Assembly (NCBI GenBank): GCA_947631865.1
Contig: CANRNF010000010.1
Coordinates: 1-51,308 of the forward strand
DNA from: an uncultured Oscillospiraceae bacterium
GTDB lineage: Bacteria > Bacillota > Clostridia > Oscillospirales > Oscillospiraceae
Direction of reading: 5' to 3'
DNA length: 51,308 nucleotides
Positions 32,869 to 43,100 of the stretch are shown here, one piece after another (positions within the stretch are counted from its first letter, which is position 1; the number at the start of each line of letters is the position of its first letter). Both the position numbers and the translations under genes were made by a program. Below the pieces are notes generated by a model that was given only the letters and a program-made list of their open reading frames with translations, had not been told where the DNA came from and ran no database searches.

Positions 32869-35265
32869 ATGAAAAAGCGGATCACTTGCGCGCTGCTCAT
32901 CTTGGTCATGATCCTCAGCCTGACAGCCCCCGCACTGGCGGCAGAGGACGGCTTTGAGGGCGAAGCGCCTGTCAGTCCCATCGAAGTGGAGGCCCCCGTC
33001 AGCCCGGTGGAGGGATATCCTGAGACAGAAGGAGCGGATGCGGCGCCGGCGCTTTTGCCCGCCGTCCCCGTGGACAAAACAGACGCCGCGCCCGGGGAGG
33101 AGCCGGCGGACGAGCCGCAGACCATCTCCTCCGGCACCTGCGGCAGCGGGGTGACCTGGGACCTGACCGGCAGCGTGCTCACCATCAGCGGCAGCGGCGA
33201 GATGCGCGATTACAGTTCCGGCGACAGCATAACATGCGCTCCGTGGAATGGGCAGCCCATAACGACTGTGGTGATCAACAGCGGCGTCACGAAGATCGGC
33301 GGCTACGCCTTCTCCCGGTGTGCCGAGCTCACCAGCGTCTCCATCCCGTCCACTGTGACGAGCATCGGCGGCGGCGCCTTTGAGCAGTGCCGGAGCCTCA
33401 CGTCCATCAGTCTGCCCACGGGGCTAAAGACCATCGGCGCCCAGGCGTTTTCCGAGTGCGGCGCCCTGACGTCCATCACCATCCCCCACACCGTGACCAG
33501 CGTGGAGCATGACGCCTTCGCCTACTGCGGCAGATTGACAAAAGCCGGTCTCTCCGCCGGGATGACCTCGATCCAGCCGGGCCTGTTCGCCAAGTGCGCG
33601 GCCCTTCAGACGGTCTCCTGCCCCAGTCAGTCAAAAATCACCCTTATCGGTAGCCGCGCGTTTGCGGGCTGTGTCAGCCTTCGGAGCTTTCCCATCCCCA
33701 GCACCGTGGTCACGATCAACCACAGCGCCTTTGAGGGCTGCGCGACCCCGACGAGCGTTACCATCCCCGCCTCGGTGAAGACCATCGGGGAATATGCCTT
33801 CGCTGACTGCACCAACCTCTCCACCGTGACTTTCCTGGGCACCGTACAAAAGCAGTATGACCACGCTTTCTCCAACACCCCCTGGCTGGCGGCCAAGGGC
33901 AGCTTCGTGATCGAAAACGGCGTGCTGCTGGAGTACCAGGGCCCCGGCGGCAGCGTGACCATCCCCAGCGGCGTCACATCCATCGGCGACCGGGCCTTTT
34001 TTGACCGCGGGGACGTCACCGCCGTGACCATCCCCGACCGTGTCCGCTCCATCGGCGAGCGCGCCTTTGCCTCCTCCGGACTGCGGAGCGTGGCCATCCC
34101 TGAGGGTGTCACGACCATAGGCGACGAGGCGTTTCTCAGCTGCGCCGGTCTTGAAAGCGTGTCCATCCCCTCCACCGTCACGGCTCTGCCGGACCGGACG
34201 TTCTTCGGCTGCAGTTCCCTCTCCAGCGTGACCATCCCCGAGGGCGTCAAGACCATCGGCGCCGGCTGCTTCCGGGCGTGTGTGGGCCTGACGGCGGCCG
34301 TTGTTCCGTCCACCGTCAACTCCATAGGCGAGTACGCCTTTGCCGAGTGCCGGAGCCTGAAGGACCTGATCATCGACGGGGCCGTCTTCACCTACGGGGA
34401 GGACGAACTGTTTGCCACGGTCACCGTCTATGGGACCGGAAAAGGCACGGCCCGGCAGTATGCCGCCGATATGGGCGTAAAGTACAGCGAAAACGCACCC
34501 ACCAGGCCCACGCCTCCTGCGCTTCCGGACCCTGCCGCACAGAGGCCGGACCAGAAAAACGGCTGGCAGTGGGAGTCCGGCGCCTGGCGCTACTATAAAG
34601 ACGGCGTCATGGTCGCATCCGACTGGGTCACGGATAAGGGACAGCGCTACTATCTGAACGACAATGGCGCCATGGTCACCGGTTGGAAGGTCATCGACGG
34701 GGGCTGGTACTATTTCGACAAGAAGAGCGGCGCGATGGCCAGCAATAAATGGCTGTACGACGGCGCGTGGTACTTCCTGGACCCGGACGGGCGGATGAAG
34801 GAGGGCTTCGACCAGATAGCCCTGGGCCGGTCCGACGACGGCTGGTACTACTTCAACCCCGACCACGATGGTTCCTACGGCCGTATGATGACCGGCTGGC
34901 AGCACATCAACGGCACCTGGTATTACTTCAACAAGGCGGGGAAATGGCCCCAGGGCAAGATGGTGGCCAACGCCTGGCTGTACGATTCCAAGGTGTGGTA
35001 CTTCATGGGCCCGGACGGGAAGATGTACGAGGGCCTGACCCGGATCGACCTGGGCCGGTCGGACGACGGGCTTTACTACTTCAGCGAGGCCCACGATGGC
35101 ACCTACGGCCACGTGATGACTGGCTGGCGGACCATCAACGGGAGCAGGTACTACTTCGACCCGAACCACAACGGCTTCTATGGCCGGGCCTACGCGGGCG
35201 GCACCTACAAGATAGGGAGCAGGAGCTACACCTTCGACGCCCAGGGCCGGTGCCTGAACGGCTGA
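32869..35265 (+). CDS. BspA-like leucine-rich repeat surface protein with cell-wall-binding repeats
   Basis: 798 residues. Signal peptide 1-24 (cleavage after ALA). Residues 25-85 are an acidic, proline-rich stalk. About 90-530 is a run of LRR_5 (BspA/TpLRR) repeats with the consensus SIPSTVTSIGxxAFxxCxxLTSV. A short proline linker (TRPTPPALPDP) follows. The last 240 residues are aromatic choline/glucan-binding-type repeats (MVTGWKVIDGGWYYFDKKSGAM and similar). The architecture points to non-covalent attachment to the wall and binding of host or bacterial surfaces. It has its own promoter and terminator. High-copy repeats make it prone to length variation. Confidence 0.92.
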   Translation: MKKRITCALLILVMILSLTAPALAAEDGFEGEAPVSPIEVEAPVSPVEGYPETEGADAAPALLPAVPVDKTDAAPGEEPADEPQTISSGTCGSGVTWDLTGSVLTISGSGEMRDYSSGDSITCAPWNGQPITTVVINSGVTKIGGYAFSRCAELTSVSIPSTVTSIGGGAFEQCRSLTSISLPTGLKTIGAQAFSECGALTSITIPHTVTSVEHDAFAYCGRLTKAGLSAGMTSIQPGLFAKCAALQTVSCPSQSKITLIGSRAFAGCVSLRSFPIPSTVVTINHSAFEGCATPTSVTIPASVKTIGEYAFADCTNLSTVTFLGTVQKQYDHAFSNTPWLAAKGSFVIENGVLLEYQGPGGSVTIPSGVTSIGDRAFFDRGDVTAVTIPDRVRSIGERAFASSGLRSVAIPEGVTTIGDEAFLSCAGLESVSIPSTVTALPDRTFFGCSSLSSVTIPEGVKTIGAGCFRACVGLTAAVVPSTVNSIGEYAFAECRSLKDLIIDGAVFTYGEDELFATVTVYGTGKGTARQYAADMGVKYSENAPTRPTPPALPDPAAQRPDQKNGWQWESGAWRYYKDGVMVASDWVTDKGQRYYLNDNGAMVTGWKVIDGGWYYFDKKSGAMASNKWLYDGAWYFLDPDGRMKEGFDQIALGRSDDGWYYFNPDHDGSYGRMMTGWQHINGTWYYFNKAGKWPQGKMVANAWLYDSKVWYFMGPDGKMYEGLTRIDLGRSDDGLYYFSEAHDGTYGHVMTGWRTINGSRYYFDPNHNGFYGRAYAGGTYKIGSRSYTFDAQGRCLNG

Positions 35266-35281
35266 CCCAAACAAATATAAG

Positions 35282-35309
35282 GCCGGGAGAGGACAAGTCC
35301 TCTCCCGGC
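35282..35309 (+). terminator. Intrinsic terminator of the LRR protein gene
   Basis: GCCGGGAGAGGAC-AA-GTCCTCTCCCGGC then TGTTTGTTT. The convergent lipoprotein gene ends 20 bases further on. Confidence 0.85.
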
Positions 35310-35328
35310 TGTTTGTTTCAAATCGATC

Positions 35329-36378
35329 TCACCCGTTGGCGGCGGCGATGGCAAAGCCCGCCAGCGCCTGCCCGAACAGGCTGCCCAGGACCATCATCAG
35401 TTCGTTCTCCTGTTCCTCGTCGGTCATGCCGGTCAGGTCTACGGCCTCGGATGTGTCCACATCCAGCCAGGGCGCCTCGTCGACGCCGCCGTTCAGAAGG
35501 TCCAGACTGACGCTGGCCAGCTCCTCGCCGTTCCCGGACACGTCCACGTCGATGGTGGAGACGCCGTCCACGGTCCCATCCGACGTCAGGTGCACGCCCA
35601 CGAGACCGGTCCCGGGGATATCCAGCCCCATGGTCAGCTCCACGTAGGTGCCGCCTGTCGGGCCGCTGTAAAGGCCGCCGATGACGTTGATGTCCAGGCC
35701 GCCCTCCTCCAGGGACTGGGCCGCGCCCTCCAGATCCCGGATGCGCAGCAGCTCGGCCACGTCCTCCTCGGTGAAGCGCAGGTCCATACCCTCGTAGGTC
35801 TCGCCGTTGATCTCCCTGGGCTCGGCCTCAGTGAGGCACTTTTCCATGAGCGCGGACATCTGCTCCGCCTGTTCCATGGCGGCCTGCATCTCCTCCTCGC
35901 TCATCTCGAACTGCCCGGACAGCTCGCCGCCCATCTGCTCCTCGATCTGGGCCATGTATGCCTCCCACTCCTCATCGGTCATGTTCTCGAAGTCGGGCAG
36001 GGGCTCCCCCGTCAGGCCGTCGATGGTCTCCGCCACCACCTTGACCGTGCCCGGGTCCGTGATGGTGTAGACCTTGGAGCCGCTGGACTGGCCGTTGGCC
36101 ACGATGGCCACCCGCTCGGCGTCGACAGTGACGATGAACTCGGCGTACACCTGGCCCTCATTTTCCAGATACAGCCGCATGCCGGTGGTCGTGTCGTTCT
36201 CCGCCACCTCCACCACCGCGTTCAGGCCGGCGAGGTCCAGGGCAGTCTCGCCGTCCAGGGCCGCCATCAGGCCGCCCAGACCGTAGCGCACGCCCGCCTG
36301 ACCCGGCGCGATGGAACTGACGGCGCAGCCCGAGAGCAGCAGCGTCATGCACAGAAACAGTACCGCTATCTTTTTCAT
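35329..36378 (-). CDS. Lipoprotein of unknown function in amino-acid ABC operon
   Basis: 349 residues. The signal peptide ends in LLSGC, a proper lipobox with Cys18, so the protein is predicted to be anchored outside the membrane. The rest is acidic (many Glu and Asp) with a helical middle (EEEMQAAMEQAEQMSALMEK) and beta-rich flanks. No recognised domain. It starts 12 bp after the binding-protein gene and is the last gene of the leftward operon, whose terminator is probably the shared hairpin at 35282. It may assist the transporter or sense its ligand; this is inference from position. Confidence 0.75.
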   Translation of the reverse strand: MKKIAVLFLCMTLLLSGCAVSSIAPGQAGVRYGLGGLMAALDGETALDLAGLNAVVEVAENDTTTGMRLYLENEGQVYAEFIVTVDAERVAIVANGQSSGSKVYTITDPGTVKVVAETIDGLTGEPLPDFENMTDEEWEAYMAQIEEQMGGELSGQFEMSEEEMQAAMEQAEQMSALMEKCLTEAEPREINGETYEGMDLRFTEEDVAELLRIRDLEGAAQSLEEGGLDINVIGGLYSGPTGGTYVELTMGLDIPGTGLVGVHLTSDGTVDGVSTIDVDVSGNGEELASVSLDLLNGGVDEAPWLDVDTSEAVDLTGMTDEEQENELMMVLGSLFGQALAGFAIAAANG

Positions 36379-36390
36379 GGCAGGTCTCCT

Positions 36391-37212
36391 TTACTTCTCC
36401 GCCGGGGCGGGGCTGGCCGCCGGGTCGGCGGTGATGTCGGAGCCGAAGTACTTTTCGCTCAGCTCCGCCAGCGTCCCGTCCCCCCGCATGGCGGCGAGGG
36501 CCTCGTTGACCGCGTCCATCAGACTGGCGGTCTCGGCACCCTTGCGCATGGGGATGGCGATGCGGTTGGCCTCGGCCGTATAGGCGACGATCTTCAGCGG
36601 CGCGTCGGGCTGGGCGTTGAAGTAGTCGGCCACGGAGGACTCCGCGTTCAGCGTGGCGTCCACACGGCCGGCCTGGACCATCTGCATTGTCTCGCCCAAG
36701 GACTCCACCCCCTCGCAGGTGGCGCCGTAGTCCTCGGCCAGCTCCATATAGGTGCTGCCGATGCTGTTGGACGTTGTTTTACCCTTCAAGTCCTCAAAAG
36801 AAGTAATATCGATGTTGTCCTCGCGGACCACCAGCGCCGTGCGGTCGTAGGCGTAGGGGTCGGTGAAGTCATACTTCTCGCTGCGCTCGTCGGTGATATC
36901 CACGCCGTTGATGACCAGGTCGTACCGGCCGGAATCCAGCCCGGCGAACAGGCCGCTCCACTCGCTCTCCACGAATTTGGCCTCCACGCCCAGGTGCTCG
37001 GCGATGCACCGGCCCACCTCCACGTCGTAGCCAACAAGCACGTCATCCTCGTCATGGTAGGTCCAGGGGGACCAGGTGCCCTCCATGGCGATGACCAGCT
37101 CGCCCTTGTCCTGGATGGCGGCCAGCAGGTCGTCCTCTGCCGCGAGAGCGCTCCCGCCCAGCAGCCCCAGGCACAGGGCCGCGAGGCAAAGCATAGCCAT
37201 AAGTTTCTTCAT
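36391..37212 (-). CDS. Amino-acid ABC transporter substrate-binding protein (family 3)
   Basis: 273 residues. Sec signal peptide (cleavage near ALA, residue 24) without a lipobox cysteine. The SBP_bac_3 fold is clear: VIAMEGTWSPWTYHDEDDVLVGYDVEVGRCIAEHLG, then LVINGVDITDERSEKYDFTDPY, then GKTTSNSIGSTYMELAE. The YDVEVG variant (aspartate after GY) is common in binders of polar amino acids and cystine. It overlaps the ATPase gene by 4 bp. Ligand inferred only to class level. Confidence 0.92.
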   Translation of the reverse strand: MKKLMAMLCLAALCLGLLGGSALAAEDDLLAAIQDKGELVIAMEGTWSPWTYHDEDDVLVGYDVEVGRCIAEHLGVEAKFVESEWSGLFAGLDSGRYDLVINGVDITDERSEKYDFTDPYAYDRTALVVREDNIDITSFEDLKGKTTSNSIGSTYMELAEDYGATCEGVESLGETMQMVQAGRVDATLNAESSVADYFNAQPDAPLKIVAYTAEANRIAIPMRKGAETASLMDAVNEALAAMRGDGTLAELSEKYFGSDITADPAASPAPAEK

Positions 37213-37958
37213 AGTTCTCCTTCCTTTCTGTCCAGGGAGCGGAGAAAGCTCTGTATCCGCTCCAATTTCTGCTCTTGGAAAAACGCCGCCGTGGGCTCCT
37301 CCGCCAGGGCCTTGCCCCCGTCCATAAAGAGGACGCGGGTGGATACGTTCCGGGCAAAGTTCACCTCGTGGGTCACCACGATCATGGTCATGCCGTCCTC
37401 CGCCAGGGCGCGTATCACATCCAGCACCCCGCCGATGAGTTCCGGGTCCAGGGCGCTGGTGGGCTCGTCGAAGAAGATGATGTCCGGCTCCCCCGCCACG
37501 GCCCGGGCGATGGCCACCCGCTGCTGCTGGCCGCCGGAGAGCTGGCTGGGATAGGCGTCTCTCTTATCCGCCAGCCCCACCCGCTCCAAGGCTGCCATGG
37601 CCCGCGCCTCCGCCTCAGCTCTGGCCATTTTCCGGGCCACGATGAGCCCCTCGGTCACGTTTTGCAGCGCGGTCTTGTTGGCAAAGAGGTTGAAGCTCTG
37701 GAACACAAAGGCGGTGTGCCGCCGGTAGGCGGCGATGTCCTTCTTCCCCGATCCGGGCATATCCATGGTCCGGTCCAGGAAGGTCATGGTCCCGGCGTCG
37801 GCCCGCTCCAGGAAGTTTAAGCACCGCAGGAGAGTGGTCTTGCCGCCGCCGGAGGGGCCAAGCACCGCCAGCACGTCGCCCTTGCCGATGGAAAGGTCCA
37901 CGCCCTTCAGTATCTCGCTGCCGCCGAAGCTCTTGCGCAGTCCCTTTACCTCAAGCAC
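37209..37958 (-). CDS. Amino-acid ABC transporter ATP-binding protein
   Basis: 249 residues of the GlnQ/TcyN type. Walker A GPSGGGKTT, Q-loop AFVFQSFNLFANKTALQN, signature LSGGQQQRVAIARA, Walker B IIFFDEPTSALDPE and H-loop VVTHEVNFARN are all intact. Overlaps both neighbours (8 bp with the permease gene, 4 bp with the binding protein gene), as expected for co-translated transporter subunits. Confidence 0.95.
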   Translation of the reverse strand: MLEVKGLRKSFGGSEILKGVDLSIGKGDVLAVLGPSGGGKTTLLRCLNFLERADAGTMTFLDRTMDMPGSGKKDIAAYRRHTAFVFQSFNLFANKTALQNVTEGLIVARKMARAEAEARAMAALERVGLADKRDAYPSQLSGGQQQRVAIARAVAGEPDIIFFDEPTSALDPELIGGVLDVIRALAEDGMTMIVVTHEVNFARNVSTRVLFMDGGKALAEEPTAAFFQEQKLERIQSFLRSLDRKEGEL

Positions 37959-38634
37959 GGATCACATTCCCCCCGTTCATGGCGTTCAGCTTCTTCTCCC
38001 CCAGCCGCTGCAGCCAGGTGATGACCGTGCAGAAGATGAGGTAGATGAGGGCCACCTCGGCATACAGCGCCAGGTGCTCGTATGTCCGGCCCGCCACCCG
38101 CTGGGTGGTCATGAACATCTCCGTGACGGTGATGTTGGCGGCCAGGGAGGTGTCCTTCACCATGGAGATGAGGGAGTTGGAAAGGGGCGGGAAGGCGGTG
38201 CGGAACGCCTGGGGCAGGACGATGCGGCGCATGATCTGTATGTAGCTCATACCCACGCAGTAGCCCGCCTCCATCTGGCCCCTGGGCACCGCCTCGATGG
38301 CCGCCCGGACCGTCTCGGCGCAGTAGGCCCCCTCGTTCAGGGCAAACACCGCCACCGCGCAGGGAAACGCCGGCAGGGCGACGCCAAGGTCGGGCAAACC
38401 AAAGTAGACAAGATACAGCTGCACCAGCAGCGGCGTGCCCCGTATGATCCATATGTAAAACCGGACGATCTGTTTCAGGCCCTTCACGTCCGCGATCTGG
38501 ACCATGGCGCAGATCACCGCGATGATAAGCGCCAGGGCAAAGGATATGACCGTCAGGGGGATGGTCACCAGCAGCCCCTGGCCCAGGATGCGGGGGAAGG
38601 ACGTTATGAGGATGTTCAATACCCGTTCGCTCAA
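37951..38634 (-). CDS. Amino-acid ABC transporter permease (HisM/TcyM type)
   Basis: 227 residues with about five membrane segments. ADVKGLKQIVRFYIWIIRGTPLLVQLYLVYFGLP and the EAA-like loop QMEAGYCVGMSYIQIMRRIVLPQAFR identify the polar amino-acid permease family. The start is TTG at 38632-38634 with GGAG about 8 bases upstream; no closer ATG aligns with family N termini. First gene of the operon; a single permease implies a homodimer. Confidence 0.92.
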   Translation of the reverse strand: MSERVLNILITSFPRILGQGLLVTIPLTVISFALALIIAVICAMVQIADVKGLKQIVRFYIWIIRGTPLLVQLYLVYFGLPDLGVALPAFPCAVAVFALNEGAYCAETVRAAIEAVPRGQMEAGYCVGMSYIQIMRRIVLPQAFRTAFPPLSNSLISMVKDTSLAANITVTEMFMTTQRVAGRTYEHLALYAEVALIYLIFCTVITWLQRLGEKKLNAMNGGNVIRA

Positions 38635-38681
38635 GATAAGTCTCCGTTTTCTGGTCTCGTCCGCGCCGCGGACGCTTTACT

Positions 38682-38710
38682 ATTATAGTATCTCTTGTAT
38701 CGGATTGCAA
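38682..38710 (-). promoter_or_regulatory. Promoter of the amino-acid ABC operon
   Basis: Minus strand: TTGCAA (38705-38710), 17 bp, TATAAT (38682-38687), about 48 bases before the TTG start. Confidence 0.75.
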
Positions 38711-38743
38711 TCAATTTATGGTTTTCCCCCTAAAAAAGTAGGA

Positions 38744-38772
38744 AAGCCCCGGAGGTCTTGCCTCCGGGGCTT
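38744..38772 (-). terminator. Intrinsic terminator of gltBD
   Basis: Minus strand: AAGCCCCGGAGG, 5-base loop, CCTCCGGGGCTT, then TCCTACTTTTTT, 13 bases after the gltD stop codon. Confidence 0.85.
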
Positions 38773-38785
38773 GCAGTATGGCCGC

Positions 38786-40168
38786 TCACAGGTTCGTATA
38801 GCCCTCCAGGAACTGGTCCACCGCCTTGGCGCAGGCCCGGCCGTCGGCGATGGCCGTGGCCACCAGGGACGCCCCCCTGCGCATATCGCCGGCGGCGAAT
38901 ATCTTTTCGTTGGAGGTGCGGTGGTCGGCGCCGCCCAGACGGCCCTTCCCGTCCAGCTCCAGGCCGAAGGCCTCCGCCAGAGGCGCCTCCGCCCCGGTGA
39001 AGCCCGCCGCGATGAGGATGAGCCCCGCGGGCAGGGTCTGTTCCTTCCCGTCCGTGTCCACAACGACAGCGGTGAGCCCGCCGTCCTCGCCGGTCACCAG
39101 CTTTTTCGCCACGGTCTTGTAGACCCGGGGGTCCTTCCCGAACCTGGCCAGTGCCTCCTCCTGGCCGTAGTCTGGCTTGCCCGAGCGGACGTGGTAGGGC
39201 CACACCTTCGCCGGGGAGGCGGCCGCCTTCCGCACCAGCTGGGTGACGGAAACCGCTCCCTGGCGGATGGCGGTGGCCACGCAGTCGGTGGCGGTGTCGC
39301 CGTTGCCGATGACCACCACGTCTTTGCCCTTGGCGGTGATGTCGCTGTCCCGGCCGTCCAGCAGGGCCCGGGTGCTCTCGGTGAGGTAGTCCAGGGCCTG
39401 GTAGATGCCCTTGGCCTCGCGGCCCTCCACCTCCACGTCCCGGGCGTTCCGGGCGCCGCAGCACAGGACCACCGCGTCGTATTCCGCCATGAGCCGGTCC
39501 GCCAAAGAGGCGGCGTCCGTGCCGGTGAGGAAGGTGATGCCCTCGGTCTCCATGCGCAGGATACGCCGGTCTACTACGGACTTTTCCAGCTTCATATTGG
39601 GGATGCCGTACATGAGAAGGCCCCCCACCCGATCGTCCCGCTCCAGGACGGTGACGGAGTGGCCCCGCTGATTCAAGAGGTCCGCCGCGGCGAGGCCCGC
39701 CGGGCCGGAGCCCACCACGGCCACCTTCTTGCCGGTGCGCACCTCGGGTATCTTGGGCTTCACAAGGCCGTGGGCGTAGCCGTATTCGATGATGGCCAGC
39801 TCGTTGTCCTTAACGGAGATGGGCGCGTCCCCATAGAGGCCGCACACGCAGGCGGACTCGCACAGGGCCGGGCACACCCGGCCGGTGAACTCGGGGAAGC
39901 CGTTGGTCTTCAAGAGCCTATCCAGGGCGTGCTGCCAGTTGCCATGGAAGATCTCGTCGTTCCACTCGGGGATGAGGTTGTGCAGCGGGCAGCCGTAGTC
40001 GGACTGGCAGAAGGGCACGCCGCAGTTCATGCACCGGGCCCCCTGGACCTGGCGCTCCGCCTCGGTCAGGTCCCCGTGGAACTCGGCGAAGTCCGCCGTC
40101 CGGGCCGCCGGGTCATAGACGGGCCGCTCCGCCCGCCTGTATTCCATAAAGCCTGTAGCTTTTCCCAT
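38786..40168 (-). CDS. gltD: Glutamate synthase, small (beta) subunit
   Basis: 460 residues. It oxidises NAD(P)H and passes electrons to the large subunit. The N-terminal cysteine clusters for Fe-S binding are GARCMNCGVPFCQ and RVCPALCESACVCGL. An FAD site follows at VVGSGPAGLAAADLLNQRGH. The NAD(P)H site is VIGNGDTATDCVATA, where GNGDTATD replaces the usual GGGDTGxD. The C-terminal FAAGDMRRGASLVATAIADGR closes the FAD domain. Slightly shorter than the usual 480-490. It starts 3 bp after the gltB stop with GGGAGG. Confidence 0.95.
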   Translation of the reverse strand: MGKATGFMEYRRAERPVYDPAARTADFAEFHGDLTEAERQVQGARCMNCGVPFCQSDYGCPLHNLIPEWNDEIFHGNWQHALDRLLKTNGFPEFTGRVCPALCESACVCGLYGDAPISVKDNELAIIEYGYAHGLVKPKIPEVRTGKKVAVVGSGPAGLAAADLLNQRGHSVTVLERDDRVGGLLMYGIPNMKLEKSVVDRRILRMETEGITFLTGTDAASLADRLMAEYDAVVLCCGARNARDVEVEGREAKGIYQALDYLTESTRALLDGRDSDITAKGKDVVVIGNGDTATDCVATAIRQGAVSVTQLVRKAAASPAKVWPYHVRSGKPDYGQEEALARFGKDPRVYKTVAKKLVTGEDGGLTAVVVDTDGKEQTLPAGLILIAAGFTGAEAPLAEAFGLELDGKGRLGGADHRTSNEKIFAAGDMRRGASLVATAIADGRACAKAVDQFLEGYTNL

Positions 40169-40171
40169 GAC

Positions 40172-43100
40172 TTACACGCCTCCCTTCTGCACGGTGTAGA
40201 ACGCCTCCAGCTCCGCCTGCTGCCGGGGCATGCCCTTTTCCTCGAACTTGCTGATGGCGGTGAGCATCTTGCTGTAGTCGTTGGGGGTGATCTTTTTAAA
40301 GAGCGGCAGCATGTCGTCCCAGTTCTCCAGGACGGTCCTGCCCCGGGCGGAGCCGGTGGCGGCCACGTGGTGTTCGATCATCTCCCGCAGCTGGGCCACG
40401 TCGTGCTTGGCCGTGACGGAGCTCATGGTGACCATGTCCTTGTTCAGCTGCAGATACAGCTCGAACCGCTCGTCCAGCACATAGGCGATGCCGCCGGACA
40501 TGCCCGCGGCGAAGTTCTTTCCCGTGGGGCCCAGGATGACGGCGCAGCCGCCGGTCATGTACTCGCAGCCGTGGTCTCCCACGCCCTCCACCACCGCCTT
40601 GGCACCGGAGTTGCGCACGCAGAACCGCTCGCCGGCCATGCCGTTGATGTAGGCCTCGCCGGAGGTAGCGCCGTACAGGGCCACGTTGCCGATGATGATG
40701 TTTTCCCCGGCGTTGATGCGGCTGTTTTCCGGCGGCCGGACGATGATCTTGCCGCCGCTGAGGCCCTTGCCCATGTAGTCGTTGCTGTCGCCGGTGAGGC
40801 GGATGGTCATGCCCTTGGGCAGGAAGGAGCCGAAGGACTGGCCGCCGCCGCCCCGGGCGTCGATGAACACCGTGTCGTCGGGCAGGGCGTTGCCGAATTT
40901 CTTTGTTATTTCAGAGCCCAGGATGGTGCCGAAGGTCCGGTTGGTGCTGGACACGTTCACGCTCACCTTCTTGGGACTGCCGTCCTTGAGGGTCTTCTTG
41001 AAGGCCGGCAGCAGCACGCTCTCGTCCAAAGTGGTCTCCAGACGGAAGTCGTAATCCGCCTCGGCGTGGTGGTGCACGGCGTTCTCATGCATGTGTCCGG
41101 CGTTCAGGATGCCGGAGAGATCGATGGACCGTGCCCGGTCGCCGGTCAGGTCCTCCCGGACCCGGAGAAGGTCCGTCCGGCCCACCAGTTCGTCCACGGT
41201 GCGCACGCCCAGTTTTGCCATGATCTCCCGCAGCTCCTGGGCCGTGAAGCGCATGAAGTTCATCACGTACTCCGGCTTGCCGCAGAACCGGCAGCGCAGG
41301 TCCGGGTTCTGGGTGGCGATGCCCGCGGGGCAGGTGTCCAGGTTGCACACCCGCATCATGACGCAGCCCAGGGTGATGAGGGGCGCAGTGGCGAAACCGA
41401 ACTCCTCCGCGCCCAGCATGGCCGCCACGGCCACGTCCCGGCCGTTCATGAGCTTGCCGTCCACCTCCAGGATGACCCGCTCCCGCAGGCCGTTGGCGAT
41501 CAGGGTCTGGTGGGCCTCCGCCAGTCCCAGCTCCCAGGGCAGGCCCGCGTTCTGGATGGAGTTGCGGGGGGCCGCGCCGGTGCCGCCGTCATAGCCGGAG
41601 ATGAGCACCACCTGGGCGCCGGCCTTGGCCACGCCGGAGGCGATGGTGCCCACGCCCGCCTCGCTCACCAGCTTCACGCTGATGCGGGCGGCCCGGTTGG
41701 AGTTCTTCAGGTCGAAGATGAGCTGGGCCAGGTCCTCGATGGAGTAGATGTCGTGGTGGGGCGGGGGCGAGATGAGGCTCACGCCGGGGGTGGAGTACCG
41801 GGTCGCGGCGATCCAGGGATATACTTTCTTCCCGGGCAGATGGCCGCCCTCGCCGGGCTTGGCGCCCTGGGCCATTTTGATTTGTATCTCCTGGGCGGAG
41901 CAAAGATACTGACTGGTGACGCCGAAGCGGCCGGAGGCCACCTGCTTGATGGCGCTGTTCTTCTCGGTGCCGAACCGCTCGGGCTGCTCGCCGCCCTCGC
42001 CGGAGTTGGACTTGCCGCCCAGCCGGTTCATGGCCACGGCCAGGCATTCATGGGCCTCCTGGGAGATGGCGCCGTAGCTCATGGCGCCGGTCTTGAAGCG
42101 CTTGACGATACTGTCCACGCTCTCCACCTCGTCCAGGGGCACGCCGCCCTTGGGATCCCAGGCGAACTCCATGACGCCCCGCAGGTTGTGGGGCGCGCCC
42201 GCCCGGGCCGCCAGGGCGGAATACTCCTTGAACCGCTCGTAGCTGCCCTCATGGGTGGCCTCCCGCAGGGCCACCACGGTGGCCGGGTCGATGAGGTGGC
42301 CCTCGCTGTTGGCACCGGAGCGGAGCTTATACATGCCCACGCTGTTGAGGGTGGTGTCCACCCCCAGGTCCAGCGGGTCGAAGGCCTGGCTGTGGTGGAA
42401 CTCCACCGCCCGGCCGATGTCCTCCAGGCCGATGCCGCCCACGCGGCTCACAGTGTTGGTGAAGTACTTGTCGATGACTTCCTTGCCGATGCCCACCGCC
42501 TCGAAGATCTGGGAGGACTGGTAGGACTGGATGGTGGAGATGCCCATCTTGGAGGCGATCTTCACGATGCCGCTCAATATGGCCTTGTTGTAGTCGTCGA
42601 TGGCGGTATGCTCGTCTTTGTCCAGCAGTCCCAGGGCGATGCACTCGGCGATGCACTCGTGGGCCAGGTAGGGCTGGATGGCCCGGGCGCCGTAGCCCAG
42701 AAGCAGGGCGAAGTGGTGCACATCCCTGGGCTCCGCGCTTTCCAGGATGATGGACACGCTGGTGCGCTTTTTCGTGCGGACCAGGTGCTGCTCCATGGCG
42801 GACACGGCGAGGAGCGACGGGATGGCGACGTGGTTCTCATCCACGCCCCTGTCGGACAGGATGAGGATATTGGCCCCATGGCGGTAGGCCTTGTCGCACT
42901 CGATGAAGAGCCTATCCATGGCCCGCTCCAGGGGGGTGTTCTTATAGTAGAGGAGGCTCACGGTCTCCACGTGGAACCCGTCCCGGTGCATGGCCTTGAT
43001 CTTCAGAAGGTCGATGCCCGTGAGGATGGGGTTCTCGATCTGCAGGACGTTGCAGTTCTCCGCCCGCTCCTCCAAAAGGTTGCCGTCGGAGCCCACGTAC

